Positions 49,301 to 54,070 of a DNA stretch of 64,000 nt are shown here, piece by piece. This DNA is from Heliocidaris erythrogramma. Its lineage: Eukaryota > Echinodermata > Echinoidea > Camarodonta > Echinometridae. Below the pieces are notes generated by a model, which worked only from the letters and a program-made list of their open reading frames with translations, ran no database searches and was not told the origin of the DNA. Location of the stretch: contig CM046853.1 in the NCBI GenBank assembly GCA_025617745.1, positions 48,538,934-48,602,933 of the forward strand, in the 5' to 3' direction. The position numbers and the translations under genes are program-made. Position 1 is the first letter of the stretch. Each line of letters opens with the position of its first letter.

Positions 49301-52300
49301 TCAGCCAATATTTATTTTGATGGAATTTTCTTGCAATGTGATCTTTAAGTAAGTCTGATGTAGTATCAGGGAATGTTTCTACTAGGTGATACCAAAAAAA
49401 AAGCGTTGACACTTTTGATTGTTCATACATGTAACTAAAAAATTATACCGTTTATCAAACTGAAGTTTTTTATGCCTCCGCCCACCGAAGGTGGGTGCCG
49501 GAGGCATTATGTTTTCGGGTTGTCCGTCCGTGCGTCCGTGCGTCCGTCCGTCCATCCATCCGTCCCACTTCTTGTTACCGCGATATCTGAAGAATCATTT
49601 GAGGTCGGAACCTCAAACTTGGTACTAGTATGTATCCCCATACATACATGAAATTATGAATTCTTGGTTTTTAGCACCGTTACCGCGATATCAAGAACTA
49701 TCTGAGGTGAGAACTTCAAACTTGGTACCAGTATGTATCCCCATAGAAAGATGAACTGATTAGATTTTGGGGTAAGTAGGTCAAAGTTCAGAGGTCACAG
49801 AGGTCAATTTACATGAAATTACATGGAATTACTGGTTTTTAGCACCGTTACCGCGATATCTCAAGAACTATTTGAGGTAAGAACTTCAAACTTGGTACCA
49901 GTATGTATCCCCATAGAAAGAGGAACTGATTAGATTTTGGGGTAGGTAGGTCAAAGTTCAGAGGTCACAGAGGTCAATTTACATGAAATTACATGGAATT
50001 ACTGGTTTTTAGCACCATTACCGCGATATCTCAAGAACTATCTGAGGTGAGAACTTCAAACTTGGTACCAGTATGTATCCACATAGAAAGATGAACTGAT
50101 TAGATTTTGGGGTAAGTAGGTCAAAGGTCAGAGGTCACAGAGGTCAATTTACATGAAATTACATGAAATTACTGGTTTTTAGCCTCGTTATCAAATATTT
50201 CTAGAACAGTTTGAGCCATCAACTGAATTTAGGCGGAGGCATATAGGAGACGCAGTCGCATTCATCTTGTTACATTATGAATTTGAATGATGTAAAATTT
50301 ATTGGGTGCATGTTTTATGACATTTTTCTGAATACTTAACATTGATTATTGTTCTGAATATTCAATTACATTTTTCACTTTTTGAAAAGCCAACACCACC
50401 AAATATGTGTGTAATTAATTCAGAAGACAACAACTGCTATTAGGTGTTTCACCTGTCATTTCTGCCAACCTTGTGCCGTCCAGTGTCATTAATGATTCAT
50501 GACTCTGGGTTAAAAAGGTGTTCTGGAATTTCAGATGCAACACACAATACCAATTGTTGTGTTCTGAATTAATTGCTGATATACACAGATTTTATGGCCT
50601 TAATTTGTCAAAGCGTAACAAATCTAATGTGATATTCAGAGCAATATTTGAAGAAAAGTATTCAGAGATATGTCATAAACCTTGCTCCCGATAGATCTTA
50701 CATCCTTCAAATTTACAACGTAAAAATCACAGTCTGATACGAGGTATAATTTTTTAGTGATTAACGATCAAGTGTCCACGGCCATGCAGGAATGTATTCC
50801 AGGCTATTTCTGAGATATTTTCGCAATCGTCAAATTTTATTATGAATCATTTACTCTAGCAAACTGTGATATGAAAATTATCATTACATGTATGATGAGA
50901 ATATGCTATGAACTACTGCTATTACCCATGTTATTTTGCAGGTGACTTTCCTCGAGCATGGGCTCTGTTGCTGGAGCACATTGAGGCCTCTGCACTGAGC
51001 CCCAGCAAAGAAGTCTCACTCAATGCCCTCAAGAGTTTCCTGGAGGTCATCCAGATGAAGACCCCCAAGCAAATAGTAACGGTCATCCCCGACCCACAAA
51101 GGACCCCTCAGAAAGCAGGAGGAAACCTTGAAACGGCATCACTCATGACGGACCTTCCTGTCCCCGGTAGTGAGACCATCATCCGCATGCAGCCTACCGG
51201 CTCAGTAACAAACTCTGACAGATTTGAAACTGAAAACGAAAGGACTAATGATACAACTAATGGAAGCATTGAAGCTGTGGAAGGAACTGTCCCAGGTTTT
51301 GAAGATGCTGCTCTGTGGTCCAACGCATGGCGGGTGTGGATCAGTATAGGAACCAACAGCACAAGACCACCCGAGTCCAAAACGGATGCTGTACTTCCAA
51401 CACAAGCTTTCCTCACAGCCCTTGTTCAGATATTCCCCTACCTCTTTGATCATGTCAAGGACAAGTTTGTGGCATCAGACTTGCAAAAGTTGTGCTTAGT
51501 TCTGCAGAGTGCGGTATCGGTGCCGGTGCAGGCAGACATGTCGGTATTCTTGATACCATCGGCCACAGAAACTGAGATCACCACGTTGCAGTCTGCAGTA
51601 TTACATGTGTTTGAAGTACTCAAAAAGGTTAGTTTTTGCTTGAAAGTGGTGATGTGAATGACATTTTAAAAGAAATAAATCTAAATTTACTTAGATTGAA
51701 AAATTATGATGGTTCAGTTGTGTTCCACATTTAGGTTAGCACACAAATGTTATTTGAATCTTAAATTGTAAATTCTGACATCATGTGAAAATTCATGAAG
51801 ATACATGTATCTTACCAATGAACTGAAGGATGGGCTATTATAAATTTTCATATATTTTGAGGATGATTTTTTTATCTCCTTCCCTATCAAAGGCCACTTA
51901 TGACATGTTAAGCTACATTAGTGGTAAGATTTTGGTCTTATCGCTCTTTACTCTGATATAGAAAAAAAATTTAGATTAGCAACAGTAATATAATTATTTT
52001 TTTTATTGTTGAAATTAAAGATTATTTAATAATTGAGTATATGGAAAAAAAATTTTTAACCAAACCAAGAGTATTGATTACAATTGCAGTTTCTACAGTT
52101 TTCTTCAAACTTGCTGTCATTAAAGTGTACCAATCACCTGAAAGACTAATTGGTGTACAGCTAGAAAGTATAAAATCAACCTCAACCTATCTGGCATTCT
52201 ATAGGTCAACCGTTAAGGAGTATTAAGGAAATAAAGGATAACATGAAGGTGCACGTGGGACCGAACAGTTGGGTTCCGCGCTGGCCCTTATCTTTTATAT

Positions 52301-52718
52301 TGCTGAGGTGGGTTTTTGTTTAGGTGGTTTATCGCATCAAGTATTGAGTGGCTATATATACATGTATATATGGCTCTGAAATCTGGATTTCATTCTAGAA
52401 GGTGAAACAGTCACAGCCAAGAATGATATGCTTCAACCCTCCTGATGGGAGAAAGACAATTTAATCATGTACATTAAAGTGTAACCATCACCATTCAGTC
52501 TGTACACCGCGAGAATGGAATTCATTGAATAAAATCCTTCAATCAATCTATCAATTTTCTTTGTTGTTTGGTAGGCTGTTGCCGAAGGCAGTGAGGTAAT
52601 GCAGTCCATGTATCCCCCCATCTTTGATCAGCTCTTAACTTTCATCACGTACTCCTGCCAACCTCCGTCATTTGGTCATATAGAGACCAAGGCACTCACC
52701 AAATCTGCCCCTAAACAG
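7073..52718 (+). CDS. MON2: MON2 homologue, 25 coding exons, 3' end outside window
   Basis: Joined exons encode 1433 residues that align end to end with animal MON2 as I know the family. MON2 is a peripheral scaffold of the trans-Golgi and endosomes that works with DOP1 and a P4-ATPase flippase in retrograde sorting. It resembles the non-catalytic parts of large Arf-GEFs: a DCB region (about residues 5-180 here), a HUS region (about 200-380) and the Mon2 C-terminal region (from about 880). No Sec7 domain is present, as expected. Signature stretches include [14 protein letters not shown] (exons 1-2), [14 protein letters not shown] (exons 6-7), [18 protein letters not shown] (exon 7), [18 protein letters not shown] (exon 18) and [18 protein letters not shown] (exon 23). 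Every intron is GT-AG and all phases are consistent. The family is about 1700 residues, so roughly 280 C-terminal residues are missing from the window. Exon limits are my own reading of splice sites and frame, without transcript support. Confidence 0.96.
7262..7440. repeat. Single arm of a foldback family
   Basis: Starts GGGCAATCCAACCTTAATGG and closely matches 21270-21445 (both contain AGAGAAGCAGATTGGTGAA and GAAAGTT). Only one arm is visible here. Confidence 0.6.
7575..7715. mobile_element. MITE with GGGAGCGTTTCATCAAGCG ends, copy 1
   Basis: The ends are inverted repeats of about 40 bp. The core has TCTGATTGGCTGAGAGCAAA. A close copy lies at 28384-28518, and relatives sharing the core lie at 23914-24058 and about 40290-40375. 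Confidence 0.85.
8141..8392. repeat. GA-rich purine tract
   Basis: About 250 bp of almost pure A/G with GAGA and GAAA motifs in intron 1. The open frame on the other strand is only a Ser/Leu/Phe run. Confidence 0.9.
8552..8615 (+). CDS. MON2: MON2 exon 2
   Basis: 64 nt after an AAATTAG acceptor, phase 0 in and phase 1 out, donor CCTG|gtaag. It encodes [21 protein letters not shown], continuing the DCB helices. The PPVKEAAE motif spans the exon 1/2 junction. Confidence 0.94.
8616..10708. other. MON2 intron 2, little structure
   Basis: Holds a small hairpin at 9032-9094 (TTGAGAGCTAGAAAGGG / CCCTTCTGGCTCTTCAA), G runs at 9351 and 9608, and repeated ACATGTACATGTA motifs. Otherwise no recognisable feature. 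Confidence 0.6.
10709..10836 (+). CDS. MON2: MON2 exon 3
   Basis: 128 nt, phase 1 in and phase 0 out, donor GCT|gtaagt. It encodes the DCB segment with [19 protein letters not shown] and ends [12 protein letters not shown], the typical MON2 'QPFL-GC-TK' stretch. Confidence 0.96.
11429..11783. mobile_element. TACTGTAAA-end MITE, copy A (long)
   Basis: Ends TACTGTAAA / TTTACAGTA with TTCGCG-rich inner arms, 355 bp, with an unusual middle rich in ACACGCGC. It directly adjoins, and appears to have split, a LINE relic. Confidence 0.7.
11784..11885 (-). pseudogene. LINE ORF2 C-terminal relic
   Basis: The - strand encodes [20 protein letters not shown] then [10 protein letters not shown], matching the 'A-LWN-LP---R----FK--LK--LF' pattern at the C-terminus of CR1/L2-type non-LTR retrotransposon proteins. 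Only about 34 residues remain; the frame then runs into the MITE at 11783. Confidence 0.65.
13827..14285. mobile_element. Foldback MITE
   Basis: The left end GGGAAAGTCC and right end GGACTTCCCC bound inverted arms (CTTAAGGGAAATCTCATAAAG region against CATGATTCTCATCGAATTTTC). About 460 bp. Related to the foldback at 59540-60052. Confidence 0.6.
14463..14594 (+). CDS. MON2: MON2 exon 4
   Basis: 132 nt, phase 0/0, acceptor ctttgttag, donor AAA|gtaagt. It encodes [20 protein letters not shown] and then a helix with [14 protein letters not shown], strongly conserved in MON2 and BIG proteins. Confidence 0.96.
14986..15198. mobile_element. TACTGTAAA-end MITE, copy B
   Basis: 213 bp. Begins TACTGTAAAAGTGGAAATT and ends TATTCCACGTTTACAGTA, with GCGCGAAA-rich inner arms. 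Opposite orientation to copies C and D. Confidence 0.85.
15929..16690. mobile_element. Possible MITE with GGAATTA ends
   Basis: The left TTAGGGGGAATTAACCCCAA and the right TTGGGAATAATTCCACTTTAA are imperfect inverted repeats around about 700 bp. No coding sequence seen. Confidence 0.4.
16691..19937. other. Intron 4, 3' part: nothing recognised
   Basis: AT-rich intron sequence with a (GA)n stretch at 17199-17220 and an AT palindrome around 19375-19425. No gene or defined element recognised. Confidence 0.6.
19938..20067 (+). CDS. MON2: MON2 exon 5
   Basis: 130 nt after a 5.3-kb intron, phase 0 in and 1 out, acceptor ttcttcag, donor GCAG|gtaaga. It encodes [20 protein letters not shown] through [12 protein letters not shown], the end of the DCB region. 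Its 3' part has two decayed copies in the next intron. Confidence 0.96.
20131..20196 (+). pseudogene. Partial copy of exon 5 (first)
   Basis: About 65 bp repeats the end of exon 5 with few changes (CAAGTGATTTCTGTTTTC, then GTTCTTGCTGAAGATGAAGC). The donor GGTAAG has become GGTTAG and a stop follows in frame. No acceptor precedes it, so it should not be spliced as an exon. Confidence 0.85.
20245..20441. mobile_element. TACTGTAAA-end MITE, copy C
   Basis: 197 bp, begins TACTGTAAACGTGGAATA and ends TTCCACTTTTACAGTA. It lies between the two pseudo-copies of exon 5, inverted relative to copy B. Confidence 0.85.
20443..20507 (+). pseudogene. Partial copy of exon 5 (second), donor kept
   Basis: A more diverged copy of the exon 5 tail starting GCAAGTGATTTATATTGTC. 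Unlike the first copy it keeps the donor context ACAGGTAAGAC, so it could act as a decoy 5' splice site. A TACTGTAAA-end MITE (20245-20441) abuts it. Confidence 0.8.
20828..20937 (+). CDS. MON2: MON2 exon 6
   Basis: 110 nt, phase 1 in and 0 out, acceptor ttatttcag, donor CAG|gtttgt. It encodes a variable acidic linker ([16 protein letters not shown]), then [13 protein letters not shown], the conserved start of the HUS region. Confidence 0.95.
21265..21915. mobile_element. Foldback element
   Basis: The left arm GGAATCCAAACTTAATGGC ... AGAAGCAGATTGGTGAAC returns inverted at 21820-21912 (TTCACCATCCTGTTTCTC ... AAGCTTGGATT). The centre has two GAACCGCCGC-like motifs, perhaps a nested insertion. 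Its left arm is close to 7262-7440. Confidence 0.65.
22808..22933 (+). CDS. MON2: MON2 exon 7
   Basis: 126 nt, phase 0/0, acceptor gcaccag, donor AGG|gtaaga. Encodes [14 protein letters not shown] and then [19 protein letters not shown], a highly conserved part of the HUS region. Confidence 0.96.
23053..23400 (+). repeat. Repeat shared with intron 10 (opposite orientation)
   Basis: About 350 bp from GTGAAAGAAACTGTCTCAAG to the CCAAAACTCAACCTTCTC region matches 31262-31607 inverted. A diverged tandem copy of its second half follows at about 23500-23630. Confidence 0.8.
23914..24058. mobile_element. MITE with CCAGGGGCCCGTTTCAT ends
   Basis: CCAGGGCCCAGTTTAATTCAT and ATGAAACGGGCCCCTGG are inverted ends. 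The core AATTTGCTCTCAGCCAATCAG is the inverse of the core in the 7575 and 28384 elements. Directly followed by another MITE. Confidence 0.75.
24062..24484. mobile_element. MITE with AAAGGCCAAGTCCACCCTAAC ends
   Basis: The left TTAAAGGCCAAGTCCACCC and the right GGGTGGACTTGGCCTTTAA are inverted repeats extending about 40 bp. TTAA at both tips may be a target duplication. The interior is non-coding. Confidence 0.85.
25796..25993 (+). CDS. MON2: MON2 exon 8
   Basis: 198 nt, phase 0/0. A C-rich tract precedes the ggcag acceptor; donor CTC|gtaagt. Encodes [20 protein letters not shown], a short proline-rich linker ([12 protein letters not shown]), and a helix ending VINKYYSLL. The linker replaces the serine-rich stretch seen in vertebrates. 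Confidence 0.96.
26040..26239. mobile_element. MITE with ACAGTCAAACCTGTCT ends
   Basis: 200 bp with inverted ends TACAGTCAAACCTGTCT / AGACAGGTTTGACTGTA and an inner tandem of CACCTGTCTATAGCGGT (three units). Lies 47 bp after the exon 8 donor. Confidence 0.85.
26240..28338. other. Intron 8 interior: nothing recognised
   Basis: AT-rich, with a (TTTA)n at about 26438-26465. The open frame of 140 codons on the - strand at 27286-27708 has no recognisable motif and looks spurious. Confidence 0.55.
28339..28688. mobile_element. MITE with AATAAGCCAGTTC ends, containing a second MITE
   Basis: AATAAGCCAGTTCGTAATTA and TAATTATGAACTGGCTTATT are inverted ends. Inside lies 28384-28518, a copy of the GGGAGCGTTTCATCAAGCG element of 7575-7715. 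Confidence 0.8.
28732..28856 (+). CDS. MON2: MON2 exon 9
   Basis: 125 nt, phase 0 in and 2 out, acceptor tatttctgcag, donor TTACG|gtaagg. Encodes [20 protein letters not shown] and ends [12 protein letters not shown]. The acceptor lies 44 bp after the end of a nested MITE (28339-28688). Confidence 0.96.
29150..29439 (+). repeat. tRNA-headed SINE with (ATT)n tail
   Basis: The head has an A-box TGGTCTAGTGG and a B-box GGTTCAAATCC. The body (GGCAAGACATTAATCTTC, CCACTCTCCACCCAGGT, GGGTACCCAGTAG) matches the SINE at 48232. The tail ends in ATTATT, where a Helentron-like element begins. Confidence 0.8.
29440..31019. mobile_element. Helentron-like element H4
   Basis: Left end TATTACCCACGCC with a head hairpin GCCGATGAAATCGGC, then a (GTTT)n microsatellite (29504-29528) and TAACAAGAGAACGGGTGAAC. 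The right end has GGCGTGGGT (inverse of the left end), a hairpin GCCG..CGGC and CTAG, followed by T. The layout equals H1-H3 but the sequence differs. The middle (about 29870-30900) is unrelated and may include another insertion; a run of about 20 G lies at 30886-30906. Confidence 0.6.
31073..31203 (+). CDS. MON2: MON2 exon 10
   Basis: 131 nt, phase 2 in and 1 out, acceptor gttattacag, donor TCCT|gtgagt. Encodes [20 protein letters not shown], then [11 protein letters not shown], the end of the HUS region. It begins 53 bp after the 3' end of a Helentron-like element. Confidence 0.95.
31262..31607 (-). repeat. Inverted copy of the intron 7 repeat
   Basis: Read on the - strand it matches 23053-23400 along its length (GTGAAAGAAAATGTCTC at one end, AGAAGG at the other). 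It starts about 60 bp after the exon 10 donor. Confidence 0.8.
32160..32313 (+). CDS. MON2: MON2 exon 11
   Basis: 154 nt, phase 1 in and 2 out, acceptor ttgtgtgtag, donor TTAAT|gtaagt. A Ser/Thr/Gly-rich linker ([20 protein letters not shown]) leads to [20 protein letters not shown], matching the conserved 'Y-G-WIPIL' segment of MON2. Confidence 0.93.
32821..33092 (+). CDS. MON2: MON2 exon 12, with charged low-complexity insert
   Basis: 272 nt, phase 2 in and 1 out, acceptor gtctctcctcag. Encodes [20 protein letters not shown] (conserved), then about 50 residues rich in E, R, K and D (for example [11 protein letters not shown] and [10 protein letters not shown]) at the site of a variable linker in the family. 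The donor AAAG|gttggc is weak, but it is the only choice that keeps phase with exon 13. Confidence 0.88.
33520..33601 (+). CDS. MON2: MON2 exon 13
   Basis: 82 nt, phase 1 in and 2 out, acceptor gatttccacag, donor CATG|gtaagt. Encodes [20 protein letters not shown] and SLLLEAC(ys split), the conserved '[15 protein letters not shown]' block. Confidence 0.95.
33692..33914. mobile_element. MITE with GGCGATTYCGTGCAGAGTGT ends
   Basis: Left AGGCGATTCCGTGCAGAGTG and right CACTCTGCACGAAATCGCCC are inverted repeats, 223 bp in all, in intron 13. Non-coding. Confidence 0.75.
34250..34510 (+). repeat. Headless SINE body
   Basis: Contains TTTCTTTCCACCGGGGTGC, GGGTACCCGGTAGGA and GGGGTAATAATACCGTAAGCGC, matching the body and tail of the 48232 SINE. 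No tRNA-like head is present. Confidence 0.55.
34564..34751 (+). CDS. MON2: MON2 exon 14
   Basis: 188 nt, phase 2 in and 1 out, acceptor ataacctgcag, donor AAAG|gtattt. Encodes [20 protein letters not shown], then [20 protein letters not shown], the best conserved block of the middle of MON2. Confidence 0.96.
34857..35802. mobile_element. Helentron-like element H1
   Basis: Left end TATGCCTCCGCCCACCG, then GGTGAGTGCATTATGTTTTC, a (GTCC)n microsatellite (34901-34936), and about 3.5 tandem units of 170-171 bp (GATTAGATTTTGGGG at 35026, 35197, 35368, 35538). The right end has GGCGGAGGCATA (inverse of the left end), a short foldback and CTAG followed by TT. Non-coding. Confidence 0.75.
36146..36240 (+). 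repeat. CT-rich tract merging with exon 15 acceptor
   Basis: About 95 bp of CTCTCT/CCCTCT sequence ends in the exon 15 acceptor. A second (TC)n lies at 37317-37375 in intron 15. Length change here would alter the polypyrimidine tract. Confidence 0.9.
36242..36393 (+). CDS. MON2: MON2 exon 15
   Basis: 152 nt, phase 1 in and 0 out, donor ATG|gtaacg. The acceptor follows about 95 bp of CT-rich microsatellite. A variable Ser-rich start ([13 protein letters not shown]) leads to [20 protein letters not shown], the conserved 'QVVAVG-PL' motif. Confidence 0.93.
37754..38792 (+). repeat. Tandem array of decayed exon 16 copies with acceptor sites
   Basis: The phrase CATCTTATCTTTAGTTCACT and the sequence after it recur at 37754, 37952, 38157, 38361, 38566 and 38692, and end in the true exon 16 (phrase at 38825). 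Spacings are 198, 205, 204, 205, 126 and 133 bp. Each unit resembles exon 16 plus its polypyrimidine tract and acceptor (TTTCTCCTGTACAG). The copies lack 15 nt of the exon and carry in-frame stops, so they are pseudo-exons. The long units hold a second acceptor-plus-exon-start module (TTTCTCCTATACAG), a nested duplication. Copies nearest the true exon are the least diverged. Confidence 0.9.
38793..38949 (+). CDS. MON2: MON2 exon 16
   Basis: 157 nt, phase 0 in and 1 out, acceptor tctcctgcacag, donor AAAG|gtgaga. Encodes [20 protein letters not shown], then [19 protein letters not shown], matching the vertebrate 'NIQCMR-LL-LAHCHGAVLG' block. This is the source of the pseudo-exon array immediately upstream. 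Confidence 0.96.
39572..39601 (+). CDS. MON2: MON2 cassette microexon 16b (30 nt)
   Basis: 30 nt between acceptor tattgttttag and donor AAGA|gtgagt, phase 1 in and 1 out. It would insert 10 residues ([10 protein letters not shown] plus a changed junction residue) between exons 16 and 17. Exon 16 joined directly to exon 17 is also in frame and gives the same length as the vertebrate protein, so inclusion is probably alternative. Confidence 0.6.
39602..42004. other. Intron 16, 5' part: no gene
   Basis: Contains purine-rich GAGA sequence (39870-40150), a degenerate relative of the 7575 MITE core (40290-40375), and GATA-rich sequence (40510-40640). Nothing else recognised. Confidence 0.55.
42005..42844. 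mobile_element. 840-bp element with 26-bp inverted ends
   Basis: TACCATACTGTCACCAGTCG and onward (42005-42030) is the inverse of 42819-42844 with three differences. A similar CCAGTCATGGCGTGCC lies internally at about 42395. An open frame of 124 codons on the - strand overlaps the left part, with no motif I recognise. The type of element is unknown. Confidence 0.55.
43223..43413 (+). CDS. MON2: MON2 exon 17
   Basis: 191 nt, phase 1 in and 0 out, acceptor tgcttatag, donor AGG|gtgagt. Encodes [20 protein letters not shown], then [20 protein letters not shown] and ends MELAYSNR, a well conserved MON2 block. Confidence 0.96.
43467..43500 (+). pseudogene. Fragment copied from exon 17
   Basis: 34 bp matching exon 17 at 43317-43350 with about six differences (core GAGTACCTAGATGATGTTGC). 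It starts 54 bp after the exon 17 donor. It has no splice sites of its own. Confidence 0.7.
43670..43885 (+). CDS. MON2: MON2 exon 18
   Basis: 216 nt, phase 0/0, acceptor gatttgcag, donor CTG|gtatgt. Encodes [40 protein letters not shown] and [17 protein letters not shown], among the most conserved HEAT-like helices of MON2. Confidence 0.97.
44823..44998 (+). CDS. MON2: MON2 exon 19
   Basis: 176 nt, phase 0 in and 2 out, acceptor ccctgcttcag, donor CAAGG|gtaggt. Encodes [39 protein letters not shown] and [17 protein letters not shown]. Confidence 0.96.
45040..45375 (+). repeat. Probable LINE-type 3' end
   Basis: A T-rich stretch contains AAGGCCCAAGGGCTTTATTT and ends in AAATGAAATAAATGAGAATGGAATTGAA. 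This looks like the 3' tail of a non-LTR retrotransposon, with no coding sequence visible. The assignment rests on general resemblance only. Confidence 0.35.
45381..45413 (+). pseudogene. Fragment copied from exon 19
   Basis: About 33 bp (AGTTGCATTGTGTGCATCAG and onward) matches exon 19 at 44896-44928 with few changes. It lies in the next intron, about 95 bp before exon 20, with no splice sites of its own. Confidence 0.7.
45508..45670 (+). CDS. MON2: MON2 exon 20
   Basis: 163 nt, phase 2 in and 0 out, acceptor tatgctgcag, donor TTG|gtaagt. Encodes [20 protein letters not shown], then [14 protein letters not shown]. Confidence 0.96.
46009..46056 (+). repeat. (TGTCTC)n hexamer microsatellite
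   Basis: About eight tandem TGTCTC units inside a 240-bp pyrimidine-rich stretch that runs into the exon 21 acceptor. The even pyrimidine content extends the polypyrimidine tract of that acceptor. Confidence 0.95.
46155..46300 (+). CDS. MON2: MON2 exon 21
   Basis: 146 nt, phase 0 in and 2 out, acceptor tctcctcag, donor TCCAG|gttagt. Encodes [20 protein letters not shown], a variable linker, and [12 protein letters not shown]. Confidence 0.95.
46969..47095 (+). CDS. MON2: MON2 exon 22
   Basis: 127 nt, phase 2 in and 0 out, acceptor ccccttcag, donor CAT|gtgagt. Encodes [36 protein letters not shown], the '[19 protein letters not shown]' block of MON2. Confidence 0.97.
47495..47687. mobile_element. 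TACTGTAAA-end MITE, copy D
   Basis: 193 bp, begins TACTGTAAACGTGGAATA and ends TTTCCACTTTTACAGTA. Same orientation as copy C. In intron 22 after a G run of about 16 (47296-47311). Confidence 0.85.
47870..48065 (+). CDS. MON2: MON2 exon 23
   Basis: 196 nt, phase 0 in and 1 out, acceptor ttccacctag, donor CTAG|gtaaaa. Encodes [34 protein letters not shown] and [20 protein letters not shown], nearly identical to vertebrate MON2. Confidence 0.97.
48232..48530 (+). repeat. tRNA-headed SINE, most complete copy
   Basis: A-box TTGGTCTAGTGG and perfect B-box GGTTCGAATCC (48288-48298). The body has GGCAAGACATTCATC, CCACTCTCCACCCAGGT and GGGTACCCGGTAGG, then CTGCGCTATATAAATGG and a (TTA)n tail. It lies in intron 23, sense to MON2. 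Confidence 0.85.
48586..49145. mobile_element. Inverted-repeat element
   Basis: GTCGTCACAC ... CTGCTTAAGCAGACGACGTCC on the left is inverted and diverged at 49097-49145 (GGACATCGTCTGCTTAGACAG ... GTCGTCACAC). About 560 bp, non-coding. Confidence 0.55.
49471..50268. mobile_element. Helentron-like element H2
   Basis: Left end TATGCCTCCGCCCACCGAAG with a full head palindrome (to GGAGGCATTATG), a GTCC/GTGC microsatellite, and tandem units of 170 bp (GATTAGATTTTGGGG at 49758, 49928, 50098). The right end has GGCGGAGGCATA, a foldback GACGCAGTCGC and CTTG followed by TT. Same family as H1. Confidence 0.75.
50942..51627 (+). CDS. MON2: MON2 exon 24 (largest)
   Basis: 686 nt, phase 1 in and 0 out, acceptor attttgcag, donor AAG|gttagt. 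It begins [19 protein letters not shown], with [20 protein letters not shown], then a long variable linker (about residues 1200-1280 of the joined protein), [20 protein letters not shown], and [20 protein letters not shown]. Order and spacing match MON2. Confidence 0.96.
52575..52718 (+). CDS. MON2: MON2 exon 25 (last one found)
   Basis: 144 nt, phase 0/0, acceptor gtttggtag, donor CAG|gtgagt. Encodes [20 protein letters not shown], then [17 protein letters not shown], ending APKQ. The next conserved block of the family (the 'APAEWV' region) was not found in the remaining 11.3 kb. Confidence 0.95.
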
Positions 52719-53454
52719 GTGAGTAGAGAATAATACCAAGGTTTTCACAACCCCGTCACCAGGCTTATCGACAGGATTCGTTTACCTTTGGTCCACATTG
52801 AGTGAAATGTGATCTTGCAGCATTCAAGGGTAGTGGTTGGGGAGGACCAATGCAAAATATTAAAGCATTGACATATTTATTGCTCTTCCCTTCATTAGTT
52901 TTCCCTTAAAAGTTTTATTTCTGAAATACCCTACTCTTGGTATTAGCATCACCGGTTGTTATGCACTGATGGGAACCCTGTCTGTAACATGCATGATATA
53001 TAATACTTTTATAGCATCAAATTATTGGGGTATTTTAATCGAATTGGAATGGAAGTCTTGTTACAATTCAGGGTGTTTTTATGCCTCCGCCCACCGTAAG
53101 TGGTGCCGGAGGCATTATGTTTTCTGGTCGTCCGTCCGACCGTCCGTACGTCCGTCCGTCCCCTTTTCGTTCTCGCGATAACTTCAAAACCGTTTTGTGG
53201 ATCAGTTTGTAACTTGGCCCATGTATGCATATGGGAGGGACGATGAACTGATTAGATTTTGGGGTCTCAAGGTCAAAGGTCAAAGGTCATAGAGATCATT
53301 ATATACATAAAAATGGTTCGTTCTTGTGATAAGAACCGTTTGACGGATCAGCTTCTAAGTTGGCCCATGTATTCATATGGGAGGGACGATGAACTGATTA
53401 GATTTTGGGGTCCCAAGGTCAAAGGTCACAGAGGTAATTATGTACATAAAAATG

Positions 53455-53895
53455 TCAATATGGCACGAAAAAGAGACATAATAACGAAGCTCGGTAAACC
53501 CGGACGCAACCTAGACGCCGTAATTTCAGAACAATCGCGAACTCCTTTTGTCTGCACAGAAGAGGTTCATGCGATTGAATGTAAGCGGCTTCCAGAAAGC
53601 GTAAATGCGCTGAGCTTCTGGCCCGGGACATAATTGAGAATTGGTCGTCGGCATAGCTTTGTGCGCAAGCTGGATTGTTCAGCAAGTGGAGACCAATCGC
53701 TGAATCGCATTTGGCTATCTTTGGTCTGTTGGCGTGCATTTCAGATTTGCAGGCACGGACGGGCTGCGTGCGCTGATTGGTTGTACGGTTCCGAATAGTC
53801 GAGGGGATGTGTTGTTTAATGCGATCAGCCAACCGCTGAGAAGTACGGCCCACGTACCTGGCATCGCACCGGCACTGAAATTGGTAAAATAACAT
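53455..53895 (-). pseudogene. Penelope-like element fragment, GIY-YIG endonuclease
   Basis: A 146-codon open frame on the - strand. Near its start CRCDARYVGRTSQRLADRIK matches the GIY-YIG endonuclease domain at the C-terminus of Penelope-like retroelements (here the YIG motif is YVG, followed by the conserved R-----R---H pattern). The reverse transcriptase part is absent and a stop lies directly upstream of the first ATG, so the copy is 5'-truncated. It sits inside Helentron-like element H3. The end, LCRQKEFAIVLKL, resembles the usual Penelope C-terminus. Confidence 0.75.
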
Positions 53896-54004
53896 TACTC
53901 AAGTGGGGGGTGGGTAGTACATCCTTGCTAGTTGACGGTAGCATCCTGTGTGTAGAAAACACAATGCGTGTCGAAACCGCGTAATAGCAACGTGACACTG
54001 CGTG

Positions 54005-54070
54005 TTTGATCTGACTGGCGTATTTGTCAGATACTTTGTCAGTATTTGTCAGATACTTTGTCAGTATTTG
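54005..54070. repeat. Short tandem repeat GTATTTGTCAGATACTTTGTCA
   Basis: About three 22-bp units (TATTTGTCAGATACTTTGTC) mark the far edge of the Penelope-containing insertion in H3, before H3-type sequence resumes (CATAAAAATGGTTCG). Confidence 0.8.
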
